The notes under the pieces are model-generated. The model saw only the letters and a program-made list of their open reading frames with translations. It was not told the origin of the DNA and made no database searches. This document shows positions 7,650 to 17,091 of a stretch of DNA of 19,244 bases, one piece after another (the first letter of the stretch is position 1; each line of letters opens with the position of its first letter). Source of the stretch: an uncultured Eubacteriales bacterium (GTDB lineage: Bacteria > Bacillota > Clostridia > Peptostreptococcales > Anaerovoracaceae); assembly GCA_900542565.1 (NCBI GenBank), contig UQOC01000042.1:1-19244 (forward strand), given 5' to 3'. Position numbers and translations under genes: made by a program.

Positions 7650-7949
7650 TAGGTACGAGTCCACCCAAACAGAGGAATATTTCCATTACAGGTGGAGCCG
7701 CTCCCCCTGAATAACAAGGAAAACGAACAATAGGGGGATGACTTCCACCTGATATGGTGTCTTTTTGCAATTTAGGGGGAACTTCAGCCGCAGAAAAAAC
7801 GAAAAATGACAACTAAAGTTGTCAAAATGGCGCCCAGACCCTGCTTTACTTCCCAAAATGTTCCCCCTTATTTTACCGAAAAAAGTTTTTCAGGGGGTAT
7901 GAGTCCCCCTGAAAAGCTCAAAAAAACCAATTTCGGTGGAAATCCGCCG
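7650..7949. repeat. Array of degenerate palindromes with about 40-bp period
   Basis: Related 20-23 bp imperfect palindromes of the form TCAGGKGGA-n-TCCMCCTGA occur at about 7650, 7689, 7731, 7773, 7858, 7890 and 7933. The best unit (7887-7915) pairs 11 bases perfectly; 7689-7710 pairs 9 with one mismatch around CCG. Start-to-start distances are 39, 42, 42, about 85, about 32 and 43. The wider gap holds a different palindrome (TGACAACT/AGTTGTCA, 7807-7824), close to one period after the unit at 7773. Read as codons, the units give SGGxxPP on either strand. Confidence 0.75.
7885..7917 (-). terminator. Strong hairpin with U-run on the minus strand (possible terminator)
   Basis: The best palindrome of the array forms an 11-bp perfect stem (13 bp counting a G-U pair and a closing G-C) with a seven-base loop. 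On the minus strand it leads straight into ACTTTTTTC, so it would end leftward transcription. On the plus strand no U-run follows. No gene is known to need it here, so it may be only a repeat unit. Confidence 0.35.
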
Positions 7950-7981
7950 CGAGCCAAAGCCACCGCCGCGAGCCAAAGTCA
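7944..7981. repeat. 19-bp tandem duplication (18/19 identical)
   Basis: CCGCCGCGAGCCAAAGCCA (7944-7962) is repeated at 7963-7981 with one change (GCCA to GTCA), and a partial third copy (CCGCTGC) follows. It adjoins the last palindrome of the array. Confidence 0.95.
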
Positions 7982-8105
7982 CCGCTGCTTATGCGAACCA
8001 GGCAGTACCCTTTCCATCCCTGATGCCGTCCTCACTGTCCGCCTGTAGGCCTGGCCGCCGCCAAAAAGGTCAGCAAAAAAATTCCAAAAACACAGCAGAT
8101 TTTGC

Positions 8106-8134
8106 TTGATTATTTGACGCCAATGTAATATAAT
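8106..8134 (+). promoter_or_regulatory. rpoBC promoter
   Basis: TTGATT (8106-8111), a 17-base spacer and a perfect TATAAT (8129-8134) form a strong sigma-A-type promoter. Transcription should begin near 8141, giving a leader of about 45 bases to the rpoB ATG. It supports rpoB as the first gene of its own transcript here. Confidence 0.8.
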
Positions 8135-8184
8135 ATTAGACTGCCATACAAAGTAATTTGTTAAGAATATAAGGAGTGATAAAG

Positions 8185-11100
8185 ATGCCAAGACCTATAA
8201 AAGTAGGCAGGAAAGAACGTATGACCTTCGCTAAGATCAACGAAGTCTGCGAAATGCCGAACCTTATTCAGATCCAGACCGACTCATATAAATGGTTCAT
8301 CGAAGAAGGTTTGAGAGAAGTGTTCGAGGACATTTCCCCCATCAAGGATTACGCAGACAACCTGGTTTTGGAATTCATCGACTACGCCATTACAGACTCT
8401 CCCAAATACGAACAGGAAGAATGTAAGGAAAGAGATGTGACATACGCTGCTCCGCTTAAGGTAAAAGTCAGACTCATCAACAAAGAAACAGGAGAGGTCA
8501 AAGAGCAGGAAGTCTTTATGGGGGATTTCCCGCTGATGACCGAAAAAGGTACATTTATATATAACGGTGCGGAGCGAGTTGTAGTTACTCAGCTTGTCCG
8601 TTCGCCGGGACCATATTATGATGTGACCTATGACAAGTCAAACAACAAGCTGTTCTCGACGACCATAATCCCCAACAGAGGAGCATGGCTCGAATACGAA
8701 ACAGACTCCAACGAGATAATCTCCGTCAGAGTTGACCGTACCAGAAAGCAGCCTGTGACCACACTGATGAGAGCGCTGGGATTCGGGAGCGACCAGGAGA
8801 TCCTGGAAATCTTCGGAGAAGATGTGAGACTGAAAAAGACCCTTGAAAAGGACACAGCTTCCAATTACGAAGAAGGTCTGAAGGAAATTTACCGGAAACT
8901 CAGACCGACTGAGCCTCCAACGGTGGAAAGCGCAAGGGCGCTGCTCAACTCTCTGTTCTTCGACCCTAAGCGTTATGATCTGGCCAAAGTAGGCAGATAC
9001 AAATACAACAAAAAACTTGGCATCTCTAACAGAATAAACGGCGTGACTGTAGCAGAAGATGTTATCAATCCGGAAACGGGCGAGATAATGGCTGAAAAAG
9101 GCCAGAAGATCGGTCGTGATCTTGCCATGGAAATAGAAAATGCCGGAGTGCGCTATGTTTACGCATATGGTCTCGACAAAGACAAAGAAGATGTGGTGAC
9201 CAAAATAATCGGAAACAATTTCGTAGATCTCCAGAGCTATGTAAACTTTGACATTTCAGAACTGAAGCTGGCAGACAAGGCTTTTTATCCTGTGCTGAGG
9301 GAAATCCTCGATAGCTGCCAGACTGACGATGAGATCAGAACAAAGCTCAAGGAGAGAAAGCACGACCTTTCACCTAAACACATCATCATAGAAGATATAA
9401 TAGCCTCGATCAGCTATATCCTGAACCTCAACTACGGAATCGGAGATATAGACGACATAGACCATCTGGGCAACAGAAGGTTAAGGACTGTAGGAGAACT
9501 GCTCCAGAACCAGTTCCGGATAGGCCTTGCCAGGATGGAGAGAGTGGTCAAAGAAAGAATGACCATTCAGGATATAGATGTGACTACTCCGCAGGCCCTG
9601 ATGAACATCAGGCCGGTAACCGCAGCCATCAAGGAGTTCTTTGGAAGTTCGCAGCTTTCCCAGTTTATGGACCAGAACAACCCGCTGGCAGAGCTGACTC
9701 ATAAGAGAAGACTGTCTGCCCTTGGACCGGGAGGTCTTTCCAGGGAAAGGGCCGGATTTGAAGTCCGGGATGTCCACCAGTCCCACTACGGCAGGATGTG
9801 TCCTATAGAGACACCGGAAGGTCCGAACATCGGACTTATCGGTTCCCTGACAACCTACGGCATAGTCAATGAATACGGGTTCATCGAGACACCATACAGA
9901 GTAGTAGACAAGGAAACTCACCGTGTAACCGATGAGATACACTATCTGACAGCCGATGAAGAAGAAATGATGATAATCGCTCAGGCCAACGAACCGCTGG
10001 ACAGTGAAGGCCATTTCATCAACTCCAAGGTTGCTTCAAGAGGCGAACACGGAGAGATCGCCCTCATGCCGAGAGAAGAGATCGACTACATGGATGTATC
10101 CCCTAAGCAGGTAGTATCCGTGGCCACAGCTATGATACCGTTCCTGGAAAACGACGACGCCAACCGTGCCCTGATGGGATCCAACATGCAGAGACAGGCA
10201 GTGCCTCTGCTGGTGAGCGAAGCCCCAATAGTGGGAACAGGAATGGAGTACAAGGCCGCCAGAGATTCCGGTGTTGTGATCCTTGCAAAAAACAGCGGTA
10301 CTGTTGAGTTTGTTGACGCTGAAAACATCGTGATCAGAAGAGACGAAGACAACAAGACCGATTCATATAAACTTCTGAAGTTCAAAAGATCCAACCAGGG
10401 AACATGCATCAACCAGAGACCTATCGTAAGCCACGGCGAGCATGTTGAAGAAGGAGAAGTCATTGCAGACGGACCTTCCACAGACCTCGGTGAGATAGCT
10501 CTGGGCAAGAATCTGCTCATAGGATTCATGACATGGGAAGGCTATAACTACGAGGATGCCATCATCCTCAACGAGAGGCTCCTCATGGACGATGTACTGA
10601 CTTCCCTGCATATTGTGGAATACGAAGCAGAAGCCAGAGATACCAAACTGGGACCTGAAGAAATAACAAGAGATATACCGAATGTCGGCGAGGACGCCCT
10701 CAAAGATCTTGACGAAGAAGGTATAGTCAGGATAGGCGCCGAAGTCAACTCATCAGATATATTGGTAGGAAAAGTCACCCCAAAAGGAGAAACTGAACTT
10801 ACCGCCGAAGAACGGCTCCTGAGAGCCATATTCGGCGAAAAGGCAAGAGAGGTGAGAGATACCTCATTGAGAGTGCCTCACGGAGAGACCGGGATCGTCG
10901 TAGATATAAAGATCTTCTGCCGCGAAAACGGTGATGAACTGCCGCCGGGTGTGAACAAACTGGTAAGATGCTACATTGCCACCAAGAGAAAGATCAATGT
11001 AGGAGACAAGATGGCAGGACGCCACGGAAACAAGGGTGTTATCTCCAGGATATTGCCTGAAGAAGACATGCCTTTCCTGGATAACGGACAGCCGCTCCAG

Positions 11101-11895
11101 GTAATGCTCAACCCTCTGGGCGTACCTTCCCGAATGAATGTAGGACAGGTACTGGAAGTACACCTGGGTCTTGCCGCCAAGAAAAAAGGCTGGTATATTT
11201 CAACCCCGGTATTTGACGGCGCCAAAGAGAATGATATAATCGGCCTTCTCAAAGAGTGCGGCTATCCGGAGACCGGAAAGCTCCAGCTCAGGGACGGCAG
11301 AACGGGAGAACCTTTCGACAATCCTGTTACCGTAGGATACATGTATATGCTCAAACTGCACCACCTGGTAGATGACAAGATACATGCAAGGAGCACCGGT
11401 CCGTATTCGCTGGTGACACAGCAGCCTCTCGGCGGAAAGGCCCAGTTCGGCGGACAGCGTTTCGGCGAGATGGAAGTATGGGCCCTTGAAGCTTACGGCG
11501 CAGCCTATACCCTTCAGGAGATCCTGACAGTCAAGTCTGACGACATAGTCGGAAGGGTAAAGACATATGAAGCTATAGTCAAGGGAGAAAATATACCTAC
11601 TCCGGGAATACCGGAATCCTTCAAGGTATTGATAAAAGAAATGCAGGCGCTGGGACTTGATGTCAAAGTCCTTTCAGAAAACGATGAAGAGATCCAGATC
11701 AAAGAAGCCTCGGAATATGATGACGATGTGCCTACCATAAGCGGCATAATGGATGCTGAAAATGAGATAGGTGATGACGAAAATCTTTTAAACGATGGCT
11801 TTACTGAGGAGGACGCCGACGATGAAGACGATGACTACGGATTCGACGAAGAGCCGTCCGACTTCGACTTTGACGATGATTTCAAGAGTGAGTAA
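8185..11895 (+). CDS. rpoB: DNA-directed RNA polymerase subunit beta
   Basis: A 1236-residue RNA polymerase beta subunit. The rifampicin region at 487-517 reads [13 protein letters not shown]...[13 protein letters not shown], with the sensitive-type residues D496, H506 and S511 (E. coli 516, 526, 531). Further landmarks are [36 protein letters not shown] (active-site lysines and H) and the C-terminal [21 protein letters not shown] that contacts beta-prime. A longer frame opens at GTG 8176, but AAGGAG (8171-8176) overlaps it and sits eight bases from ATG 8185, giving [15 protein letters not shown]. The protein ends in a very acidic tail (28 D/E in the last 58 residues). rpoC follows after 22 bases; rplL is not upstream. 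Confidence 0.98.
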   Translation: MPRPIKVGRKERMTFAKINEVCEMPNLIQIQTDSYKWFIEEGLREVFEDISPIKDYADNLVLEFIDYAITDSPKYEQEECKERDVTYAAPLKVKVRLINKETGEVKEQEVFMGDFPLMTEKGTFIYNGAERVVVTQLVRSPGPYYDVTYDKSNNKLFSTTIIPNRGAWLEYETDSNEIISVRVDRTRKQPVTTLMRALGFGSDQEILEIFGEDVRLKKTLEKDTASNYEEGLKEIYRKLRPTEPPTVESARALLNSLFFDPKRYDLAKVGRYKYNKKLGISNRINGVTVAEDVINPETGEIMAEKGQKIGRDLAMEIENAGVRYVYAYGLDKDKEDVVTKIIGNNFVDLQSYVNFDISELKLADKAFYPVLREILDSCQTDDEIRTKLKERKHDLSPKHIIIEDIIASISYILNLNYGIGDIDDIDHLGNRRLRTVGELLQNQFRIGLARMERVVKERMTIQDIDVTTPQALMNIRPVTAAIKEFFGSSQLSQFMDQNNPLAELTHKRRLSALGPGGLSRERAGFEVRDVHQSHYGRMCPIETPEGPNIGLIGSLTTYGIVNEYGFIETPYRVVDKETHRVTDEIHYLTADEEEMMIIAQANEPLDSEGHFINSKVASRGEHGEIALMPREEIDYMDVSPKQVVSVATAMIPFLENDDANRALMGSNMQRQAVPLLVSEAPIVGTGMEYKAARDSGVVILAKNSGTVEFVDAENIVIRRDEDNKTDSYKLLKFKRSNQGTCINQRPIVSHGEHVEEGEVIADGPSTDLGEIALGKNLLIGFMTWEGYNYEDAIILNERLLMDDVLTSLHIVEYEAEARDTKLGPEEITRDIPNVGEDALKDLDEEGIVRIGAEVNSSDILVGKVTPKGETELTAEERLLRAIFGEKAREVRDTSLRVPHGETGIVVDIKIFCRENGDELPPGVNKLVRCYIATKRKINVGDKMAGRHGNKGVISRILPEEDMPFLDNGQPLQVMLNPLGVPSRMNVGQVLEVHLGLAAKKKGWYISTPVFDGAKENDIIGLLKECGYPETGKLQLRDGRTGEPFDNPVTVGYMYMLKLHHLVDDKIHARSTGPYSLVTQQPLGGKAQFGGQRFGEMEVWALEAYGAAYTLQEILTVKSDDIVGRVKTYEAIVKGENIPTPGIPESFKVLIKEMQALGLDVKVLSENDEEIQIKEASEYDDDVPTISGIMDAENEIGDDENLLNDGFTEEDADDEDDDYGFDEEPSDFDFDDDFKSE

Positions 11896-11917
11896 TTGAA
11901 GAAAGGGGAGGTACTCC

Positions 11918-14900
11918 TTGAATAACAATAATAACGAATACGAACTGAACAATTTTGAGTCAATACAGATAAGCCTGGCGTCACCGGAAAAGATCCTGGA
12001 ATGGTCACACGGAGAAGTAACCAAGCCGGAGACCATCAACTACAGAACTCTCAAGCCTGAGAGAGACGGCCTTTTCTGCGAGAGGATATTCGGCCCTATG
12101 AAGGACTGGGAATGCCACTGCGGAAAATACAAGAGGATCAGATATAAGGGGATCGTCTGCGACCGGTGCGGCGTAGAAGTAACAAAGGCAAAAGTAAGAA
12201 GAGAGAGGATGGGCCACATCAAGCTGGCCGCTCCTGTATCTCACATCTGGTATTTTAAGGGAATCCCGTCAAGGATGGGGCTCTGCCTTGATATCACTCC
12301 GAGAAACCTGGAGAAAGTCCTGTACTTTGCCGCATACATCGTTACCGATCCGGGGGACACTGACCTTGTATATAAAGAAATCCTTACTGAACAGCAGTAT
12401 AGAGAAAAAAAGGATCAGTATGGCGACAGGTTCAAGGCAGGCATGGGAGCAGAAGCCATCAAGAAGCTGCTTTGCGACATAGATCTTGACCAGCTTTCGC
12501 AGGAACTGAGAAGCAAGCTCAAAGGTGCCACCGGACAGAAAAAAGTCAGGATCGTCAGGCGCCTTGAGGTGATCGAAGCCCTGAGACTCTCAGGCAACAG
12601 ACCTGAGTGGATGATCCTGGATGTTATCCCGGTTATCCCGCCTGACATCAGGCCTATGGTACAGCTGGACGGCGGCAGGTTCGCCACCTCCGACCTGAAC
12701 GACCTGTACAGGAGAGTGATCAACAGGAACAACAGGCTCAACAGACTCCTTGAGCTTGGCGCGCCTGACATCATAGTAAGGAACGAAAAGAGGATGCTGC
12801 AGGAAGCAGTAGACTCCCTCATAGACAACGGCAGAAGGGGCAGAGCCGTTACCGGCCCTGGCTCCAGACCGCTCAAATCCCTGTCAGACATGCTCAAAGG
12901 TAAGCAGGGAAGATTCAGACAGAACCTGCTGGGCAAGCGTGTCGACTATTCAGGCCGTTCCGTTATCGTAGTAGGGCCGGAATTCAAGTTCTATCAGTGT
13001 GGACTGCCTAAGAAGATGGCCCTGGAACTGTTCAAGCCTTTCATCATGAAAGAGCTGGTGGAGCAGGGTTATGCTCACAACATCAAGAGCGCCAAGAGGA
13101 TGGTCGAAAAGGTAAGACCGGAAGTATGGGATGTACTGGAAGGTGTCATCAAAGAGCACCCGGTAATGCTCAACCGTGCGCCGACCCTGCACAGGCTGGG
13201 TATCCAGGCTTTCGAGCCGGTACTGGTAGAGGGCAAGGCCATCAAGCTGCACCCGCTGGTATGTACCGCTTTCAACGCCGACTTCGATGGAGACCAGATG
13301 GCCGTTCATGTACCGCTTTCTGTAGAAGCGCAGGCTGAGGCCAGGTTCCTCATGCTTTCCATCAACAACATCCTTGCTCCTAAGGACGGTTCACCTATAA
13401 CCACTCCTACTCAGGACATGATACTGGGAAGCTACTATCTTACCCATCCGGGTGTTGAGGAGAGAAACTCATACGCAGAAAAAGGTGACGGAAAGGTATT
13501 TACCGACCTGGACGAAATGCTCATGGCGTACCAGACAGGAGTAGTAGGCATCCATGCCAAAGTCAAGGTAAGGATGTATAAAGACAAAGACGATCCGGGC
13601 AAACTGGTAGAATCCAATGTAGGAAGATTCATCTTCAACCAGGGCATACCTCAGGATCTGGGCTTTGTAGACAGAGAAGCAGACCCGTACAGCCTTGAGG
13701 TAGACTTCCTCTGCGACAAGAAAAAACTGGGACTTATCATAGACAAGTGCTACCGTAAGCACGGCAACACCGGCACTGTGATAATGCTCGACTATATAAA
13801 ATCCATGGGATACAAATACTCCACCAAGGGCGCCGTTACCATCAGTATCAGCGATATGGAGATCCCTAAAGAAAAAGAGACCATCATCGCCGAAGCCGAT
13901 GCAATGGTCGACAAGTACGAAAAGGCATACCGCATGGGCCTTATGTCCAAGCAGGAGCGGTATGAAAAGATCATCGAAGTCTGGAATAAAGCTACCGATG
14001 ATGTGGCAGATGTGCTGATGGATTCCCTGGGAACCCTCAACAACCTGTTCATCATGGCCAACTCAGGAGCCAGAGGTAGCAAGAACCAGATAAGACAGGT
14101 AAGCGGCATGAGAGGCCTGATGGCCAACGCTACCGGACGTACGGTGGAAATCCCTATCAAGTCCAACTTCCGTGAAGGCCTGTCCATACTGGAATACTTC
14201 ATTTCTTCCAACGGAGCAAGAAAAGGTCTGGCCGATACGGCCCTGCGTACCGCTGACTCAGGTTACCTGACAAGGAGACTGGTCGATGTATCTCACAGCG
14301 TTATCGTAAGAGAATACGACTGCGGTACTGACGAGGGTGTTGAGGTAAGAGCATTTACCGATGGAAAAGAGGTTATCGAACCTCTGAAGCAGAGGATCGT
14401 GGGCAGGACAGCCCTCGTGGATATCACCGATCCGGATACCGGAGAGGTGATAGTTGAACAGAACGAGGAGATCCTCGAAGCTGCTGCGGAAAGGATCGAA
14501 GCCTGCGGAATCGAAAGCGTAGCTATCCGTTCAGTAATGACCTGTCACTCCAGGACCGGGATATGCGCCAAATGTTACGGCCGCAATCTTGCTACCGGTG
14601 AAGAAGTCAACATCGGTGAAGCTGTCGGCATAACCGCCGCCCAGTCCATCGGAGAACCGGGTACACAGCTGACCATGAGAACATTCCATACCGGAGGAGT
14701 TGCCGGAGGAGACATCACCCAGGGTCTTCCGAGGGTTGAGGAACTGTTTGAGGCCAGAAAACCTAAAGGTATCGCCGAGATCTGCGAAGCTGACGGAGAG
14801 GTCATCTCCATCGAGGGACGCAAAGATAACAAGACAGAAGTCATCGTCAGAGGCGAGGATGGCGACAGGACCTATGTGATCCCGTACGGAGCAAGGCTCA

Positions 14901-15598
14901 ATGTCAAAGAGGGCGATAAGGTGTTCGCCGGAGGACAGATAACAAGAGGTCCGCTGAACCCTCACGATATACTCAGGCTCAACGGAGTAGAGGGTGTTTA
15001 CCAGTATCTGCTCAAGGAAGTGCAGCGAGTTTACAAACAGCAGGGTGTTGATATCAACGATAAGCACATTGAGGTCATCGTAAGCCAGATGCTTTCAAAG
15101 TACAAGATAGACGATGCGGGAGACACTGACCTGCTCCCTGGAGGTCTTTACGGCAAATACGAGATCGAGGAGGCCAATGCAAAGGCAGAGGAAGAAGGCG
15201 GCCAGCCTTGTTCAGCCAACAGGATTCTGCTGGGCATCACCAAGGCTTCCCTGGCAACCAGTTCATTCCTGTCAGCAGCGTCATTCCAGGAGACCACAAG
15301 GGTACTGACAGATGCCGCCATCAAGGGCAAGAATGACAGGCTCACCGGTCTTAAAGAAAACATCATGATAGGTAAGCTGATACCTGCCGGAACAGGAATG
15401 AAGCGCTACAAGAATATCGAAATCGATTACGGCGTGAACGCTGAGATCATGGAAAATTTTGAGCGCGAACAGGAACTGGCGGCCATGACTGCTGCCAGCG
15501 AGGATCCTCTTTACGAGGATCATCAGGCAGATGACTCCGTAGTGGAGGCATCTGCGGCCAATGAACCTGAAACACCTGATATCATCGAATTAGATTGA
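11918..15598 (+). CDS. rpoC: DNA-directed RNA polymerase subunit beta-prime
   Basis: A 1226-residue RNA polymerase beta-prime subunit with a TTG start, six bases after GGGGAGG; no in-frame ATG lies nearby, and the protein aligns with family starts at [16 protein letters not shown]. First zinc site: C66, C68, C81, C84 (CHCGKY...CDRCGVEV). Catalytic magnesium loop NADFDGDQ at 453-460 with D455, D457, D459. Second zinc site: C802, C876, C883, C886. Bridge-helix/trigger-loop region [16 protein letters not shown] from 900, then [20 protein letters not shown]. Length and arrangement match single-polypeptide Firmicutes beta-prime. The stop codon lies inside a promoter -35 hexamer for the downstream rpsL. 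Confidence 0.98.
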   Translation: MNNNNNEYELNNFESIQISLASPEKILEWSHGEVTKPETINYRTLKPERDGLFCERIFGPMKDWECHCGKYKRIRYKGIVCDRCGVEVTKAKVRRERMGHIKLAAPVSHIWYFKGIPSRMGLCLDITPRNLEKVLYFAAYIVTDPGDTDLVYKEILTEQQYREKKDQYGDRFKAGMGAEAIKKLLCDIDLDQLSQELRSKLKGATGQKKVRIVRRLEVIEALRLSGNRPEWMILDVIPVIPPDIRPMVQLDGGRFATSDLNDLYRRVINRNNRLNRLLELGAPDIIVRNEKRMLQEAVDSLIDNGRRGRAVTGPGSRPLKSLSDMLKGKQGRFRQNLLGKRVDYSGRSVIVVGPEFKFYQCGLPKKMALELFKPFIMKELVEQGYAHNIKSAKRMVEKVRPEVWDVLEGVIKEHPVMLNRAPTLHRLGIQAFEPVLVEGKAIKLHPLVCTAFNADFDGDQMAVHVPLSVEAQAEARFLMLSINNILAPKDGSPITTPTQDMILGSYYLTHPGVEERNSYAEKGDGKVFTDLDEMLMAYQTGVVGIHAKVKVRMYKDKDDPGKLVESNVGRFIFNQGIPQDLGFVDREADPYSLEVDFLCDKKKLGLIIDKCYRKHGNTGTVIMLDYIKSMGYKYSTKGAVTISISDMEIPKEKETIIAEADAMVDKYEKAYRMGLMSKQERYEKIIEVWNKATDDVADVLMDSLGTLNNLFIMANSGARGSKNQIRQVSGMRGLMANATGRTVEIPIKSNFREGLSILEYFISSNGARKGLADTALRTADSGYLTRRLVDVSHSVIVREYDCGTDEGVEVRAFTDGKEVIEPLKQRIVGRTALVDITDPDTGEVIVEQNEEILEAAAERIEACGIESVAIRSVMTCHSRTGICAKCYGRNLATGEEVNIGEAVGITAAQSIGEPGTQLTMRTFHTGGVAGGDITQGLPRVEELFEARKPKGIAEICEADGEVISIEGRKDNKTEVIVRGEDGDRTYVIPYGARLNVKEGDKVFAGGQITRGPLNPHDILRLNGVEGVYQYLLKEVQRVYKQQGVDINDKHIEVIVSQMLSKYKIDDAGDTDLLPGGLYGKYEIEEANAKAEEEGGQPCSANRILLGITKASLATSSFLSAASFQETTRVLTDAAIKGKNDRLTGLKENIMIGKLIPAGTGMKRYKNIEIDYGVNAEIMENFEREQELAAMTAASEDPLYEDHQADDSVVEASAANEPETPDIIELD

Positions 15599-15624
15599 CA
15601 TTAGATATCGGTTCGTGATAAAAT
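15595..15624 (+). promoter_or_regulatory. str operon (rpsL) promoter overlapping rpoC stop
   Basis: A perfect TTGACA (15595-15600) contains the rpoC TGA stop. After 18 bases comes TAAAAT (15619-15624), five of six matches to TATAAT. Transcription should start near 15631, leaving about 85 bases of leader before rpsL. Confidence 0.7.
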
Positions 15625-15643
15625 AAAATTTGGTTTTGGGCTT

Positions 15644-15674
15644 AACCGGGGCGGACAGGATGTCCGGTCCGGTT
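15644..15674 (+). promoter_or_regulatory. Leader hairpin upstream of rpsL
   Basis: Outer stem AACCGG/CCGGTT (15644-15649 with 15669-15674) encloses inner stem CGGACA/TGTCCG (15652-15657 with 15661-15666) and a three-base loop. Two G bases oppose GT between the stems. No U-run follows, so it is not a terminator. It lies inside the predicted rpsL leader and could be a ribosomal-protein control element (inference). Confidence 0.55.
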
Positions 15675-15714
15675 CGGCTTGAAATAATATAATTCAGAAG
15701 AAAGGAGAAAAAGG

Positions 15715-16131
15715 ATGCCTACTATCAATCAATTAGTACGGGAAGGCAGAACAAGCTCTGTTAAGAAGTCAACTGCTCCTGCGCTGAACAAGGGCATGAA
15801 CTCACTCAAGAGAGTAGCAACAGATACCCATTCACCTCAGAAAAGAGGCGTTTGCACATCTGTAAAGACTGTTACTCCTAAAAAGCCTAACTCAGCTCTG
15901 AGAAAAGTTGCCAGGGTTCGTCTGACCAACGGTATTGAAGTGACAGCTTATATTCCTGGCATAGGCCACAATCTGCAGGAACACAGCGTTGTTCTCATCA
16001 GAGGCGGCAGGGTAAAAGACCTCCCAGGTGTAAGATATCACATCATCAGAGGAACTCTCGACACAGCCGGCGTTGCCAACAGGCTCAAAGCCCGTTCAAA
16101 ATACGGCGCCAAGAGGCCTAAAAAGAAATAA
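15715..16131 (+). CDS. rpsL: 30S ribosomal protein S12
   Basis: A 138-residue S12, the decoding-centre protein of the small ribosomal subunit. It carries the insertion at about residues 14-40 that makes Firmicutes S12 longer than the E. coli protein. Conserved [11 protein letters not shown] (54-64) and [13 protein letters not shown] (97-109) include K56 and K101, the positions (E. coli 42 and 87) whose changes give streptomycin resistance; both are lysine here, so a sensitive-type ribosome is expected. The ATG follows AAAGGAGAAAAAGG. First gene of the str cluster, behind its own promoter. Confidence 0.98.
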   Translation: MPTINQLVREGRTSSVKKSTAPALNKGMNSLKRVATDTHSPQKRGVCTSVKTVTPKKPNSALRKVARVRLTNGIEVTAYIPGIGHNLQEHSVVLIRGGRVKDLPGVRYHIIRGTLDTAGVANRLKARSKYGAKRPKKK

Positions 16132-16234
16132 GACTATTGGTTTTGGGAAATTAAGTAGAGCTCCTTTATATTCTCACGATATATCAAGGCGCTCACGGCG
16201 GTCATATGAGTACCGTCGAGTACCCCCAAAGACA

Positions 16235-16264
16235 CTGGCGGCTGCCTGATTGCACAGCCGGCAG
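16235..16264 (+). promoter_or_regulatory. Hairpin in rpsL-rpsG spacer
   Basis: CTGGCGGCTG (16235-16244) pairs with CAGCCGGCAG (16255-16264) with one G-G mismatch and a ten-base loop. No U-run follows. Possible part of an S7 regulatory RNA fold. Confidence 0.5.
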
Positions 16265-16361
16265 AGTAATCTTTTCCGGATATGGAGGCGGTTTGGCTCA
16301 GGCCCTGCGGACAATACCGGCAAAGGTGAAGAGAAAGCGCAATTAAATATGATATTGTGCG

Positions 16362-16399
16362 GATCGTTTCGTACTAGATAAGACAGACTCGAAACGGTC
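16362..16399 (+). promoter_or_regulatory. Hairpin directly upstream of rpsG ribosome binding site
   Basis: GATCGTTTCG (16362-16371) pairs with CGAAACGGTC (16390-16399), ten pairs including one G-U, closing an 18-base loop. AAGGAGGG begins five bases later (16403). This position suits control of translation start, for example by S7 binding, but that is inference. Confidence 0.55.
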
Positions 16400-16417
16400 A
16401 GCAAGGAGGGAAGAGAA

Positions 16418-16888
16418 GTGTCAAGAAAAGGTAATATACCAAAAAGAGATATACTTCCGGATCCTGTTTACGGCAGCGTTGCTGTAGCAAAGCTGATAAA
16501 CAGCATAATGCTGGACGGAAAAAAGGGTACAGCCCAGGCCATAGTTTACGGCGCCTTTGACAGGATCAAAGAGCAGACTGGCGAAGAACCCCTGGAAGTA
16601 TTTGAAAAGGCATTGAACAACATCATGCCTGTACTGGAAGTAAAAGCCAAAAGAATCGGCGGAGCCAACTATCAGGTTCCTGTAGAAGTAAGGCCTGAAA
16701 GAAGACAGACCTTAGGCCTCAGATGGCTCACCAAATTTACAAGAGCCAGAGGCGAAAGGACCATGGAAGAAAGGCTCGCCAAAGAACTGATGGACGCTGC
16801 GAACAACACCGGCGCTTCAGTAAAAAGAAAAGAAGATACTCATAAGATGGCGGAAGCCAACAGGGCGTTTGCTCATTTCCGCTGGTAA
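16418..16888 (+). CDS. rpsG: 30S ribosomal protein S7
   Basis: A 156-residue S7, the primary assembly protein of the 30S head, which binds 16S rRNA and contacts E-site tRNA. It starts [20 protein letters not shown] with a GTG codon seven bases after AAGGAGGG, and contains [16 protein letters not shown] and the C-terminal [15 protein letters not shown] typical of the family. Length is normal. Upstream is a long structured spacer; immediately downstream a large palindrome begins within the stop codon. In E. coli S7 is the autoregulator of this operon. Confidence 0.98.
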   Translation: MSRKGNIPKRDILPDPVYGSVAVAKLINSIMLDGKKGTAQAIVYGAFDRIKEQTGEEPLEVFEKALNNIMPVLEVKAKRIGGANYQVPVEVRPERRQTLGLRWLTKFTRARGERTMEERLAKELMDAANNTGASVKRKEDTHKMAEANRAFAHFRW

Positions 16889-17013
16889 ATCGCTTGTTAA
16901 AATCGCCTGTGGCGTTGTTCGCTTCATCGCTTGCGGTGCTCATGTACCGGATGTACACTCCGCGCCTCAGCGATGAGCTCACTTAGCCACAAACGATTTT
17001 TCCTGCGCGATTT
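16887..17013. repeat. Nested palindromic element between rpsG and fusA
   Basis: A series of paired arms closes on one centre: AAATCGC (16887) with GCGATTT (17007); AAAATCG (16899) with CGATTTT (16994); TGTGGC (16908) with GCCACA (16986); CATCGCT (16925) with AGCGATG (16969); GCGGTGC (16933) with GCGCCTC (16962, one mismatch, one G-U); and TGTAC (16943) with GTACA (16953) around CGGAT. The outermost arm overlaps the rpsG stop codon. T-runs (16997-17001) follow the second arm. It looks like a dispersed repeat or REP-type element rather than simple terminator DNA. Confidence 0.75.
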
Positions 17014-17046
17014 TGGCCTTATGATATAAGCGCAACACGACAAAAC

Positions 17047-17067
17047 GAGCGCCTTTGTTGGGCGCTC
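17047..17067 (+). promoter_or_regulatory. Hairpin before fusA
   Basis: GAGCGCC (17047-17053) pairs perfectly with GGCGCTC (17061-17067) around a seven-base loop, 10 bases upstream of the fusA ribosome site AAAGGAGG. No U-run. TATAAG at 17025-17030 just upstream resembles a -10 box but has no matching -35. Confidence 0.5.
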
Positions 17068-17091
17068 AATACGGCAGAAAGGAGGATGTGT

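Larger units (their letters stand above)
7461..8184. other. Gene-poor repeat-rich region between yczE-like gene and rpoB
   Basis: About 720 bases with no credible gene. Contents in order: a 19-bp tandem duplication (7485-7522); a 300-bp series of related palindromes (7650-7949); a second 19-bp tandem duplication (7944-7981); a C/G-rich stretch to about 8070; and the rpoB promoter and leader (8106-8184). Small frames on both strands read SGGxxPP repeats, but only because the palindromes translate that way on both strands. I see no intrinsic terminator directly after the yczE-like gene and no tRNA. Confidence 0.75.
16132..16417 (+). other. Long structured rpsL-rpsG spacer
   Basis: 286 bases between two genes that in many bacteria lie only tens of bases apart. 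No plausible gene is present. It contains two good hairpins (16235-16264 and 16362-16399) and a repeated GAGTACC (near 16207 and 16217). No clear promoter: the best candidate, TTGTGC at 16355 with GATAAG, is weak. In E. coli the S12-S7 gap carries the S7 binding site that controls the operon; a similar role here is an inference. Confidence 0.6.

Noticed and set aside
7650..7949. CRISPR array
   Set aside because: Repeats are strongly degenerate, the spaces between are only about 17-20 bases, one position has an unrelated palindrome, and no cas genes are near.
7603..8048. Two small frames (minus 7603-7812, plus 7806-8048) with SGGxxPP repeats
   Set aside because: Both come from palindromes that encode the same residues on either strand; starts are poor and there is no good ribosome site, so I treat the DNA repeat as the feature.
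8176..8184. Upstream GTG start for rpoB (and similar longer starts for fusA at 17086, pstC at 4067, phoU at 1593)
   Set aside because: In each case the ribosome binding site overlaps or touches the longer start, while the chosen ATG is six to ten bases away and matches the family N-terminus.
15640..15700. Intrinsic terminator after rpoC
   Set aside because: The hairpin at 15644-15674 lacks a following U-run on the plus strand and lies downstream of a promoter, so it is better read as an rpsL leader structure.
16174..16404. 76-codon minus-strand frame in the rpsL-rpsG spacer
   Set aside because: Composition is unlike a protein gene, no ribosome site, and it lies antisense within a co-directional ribosomal operon.
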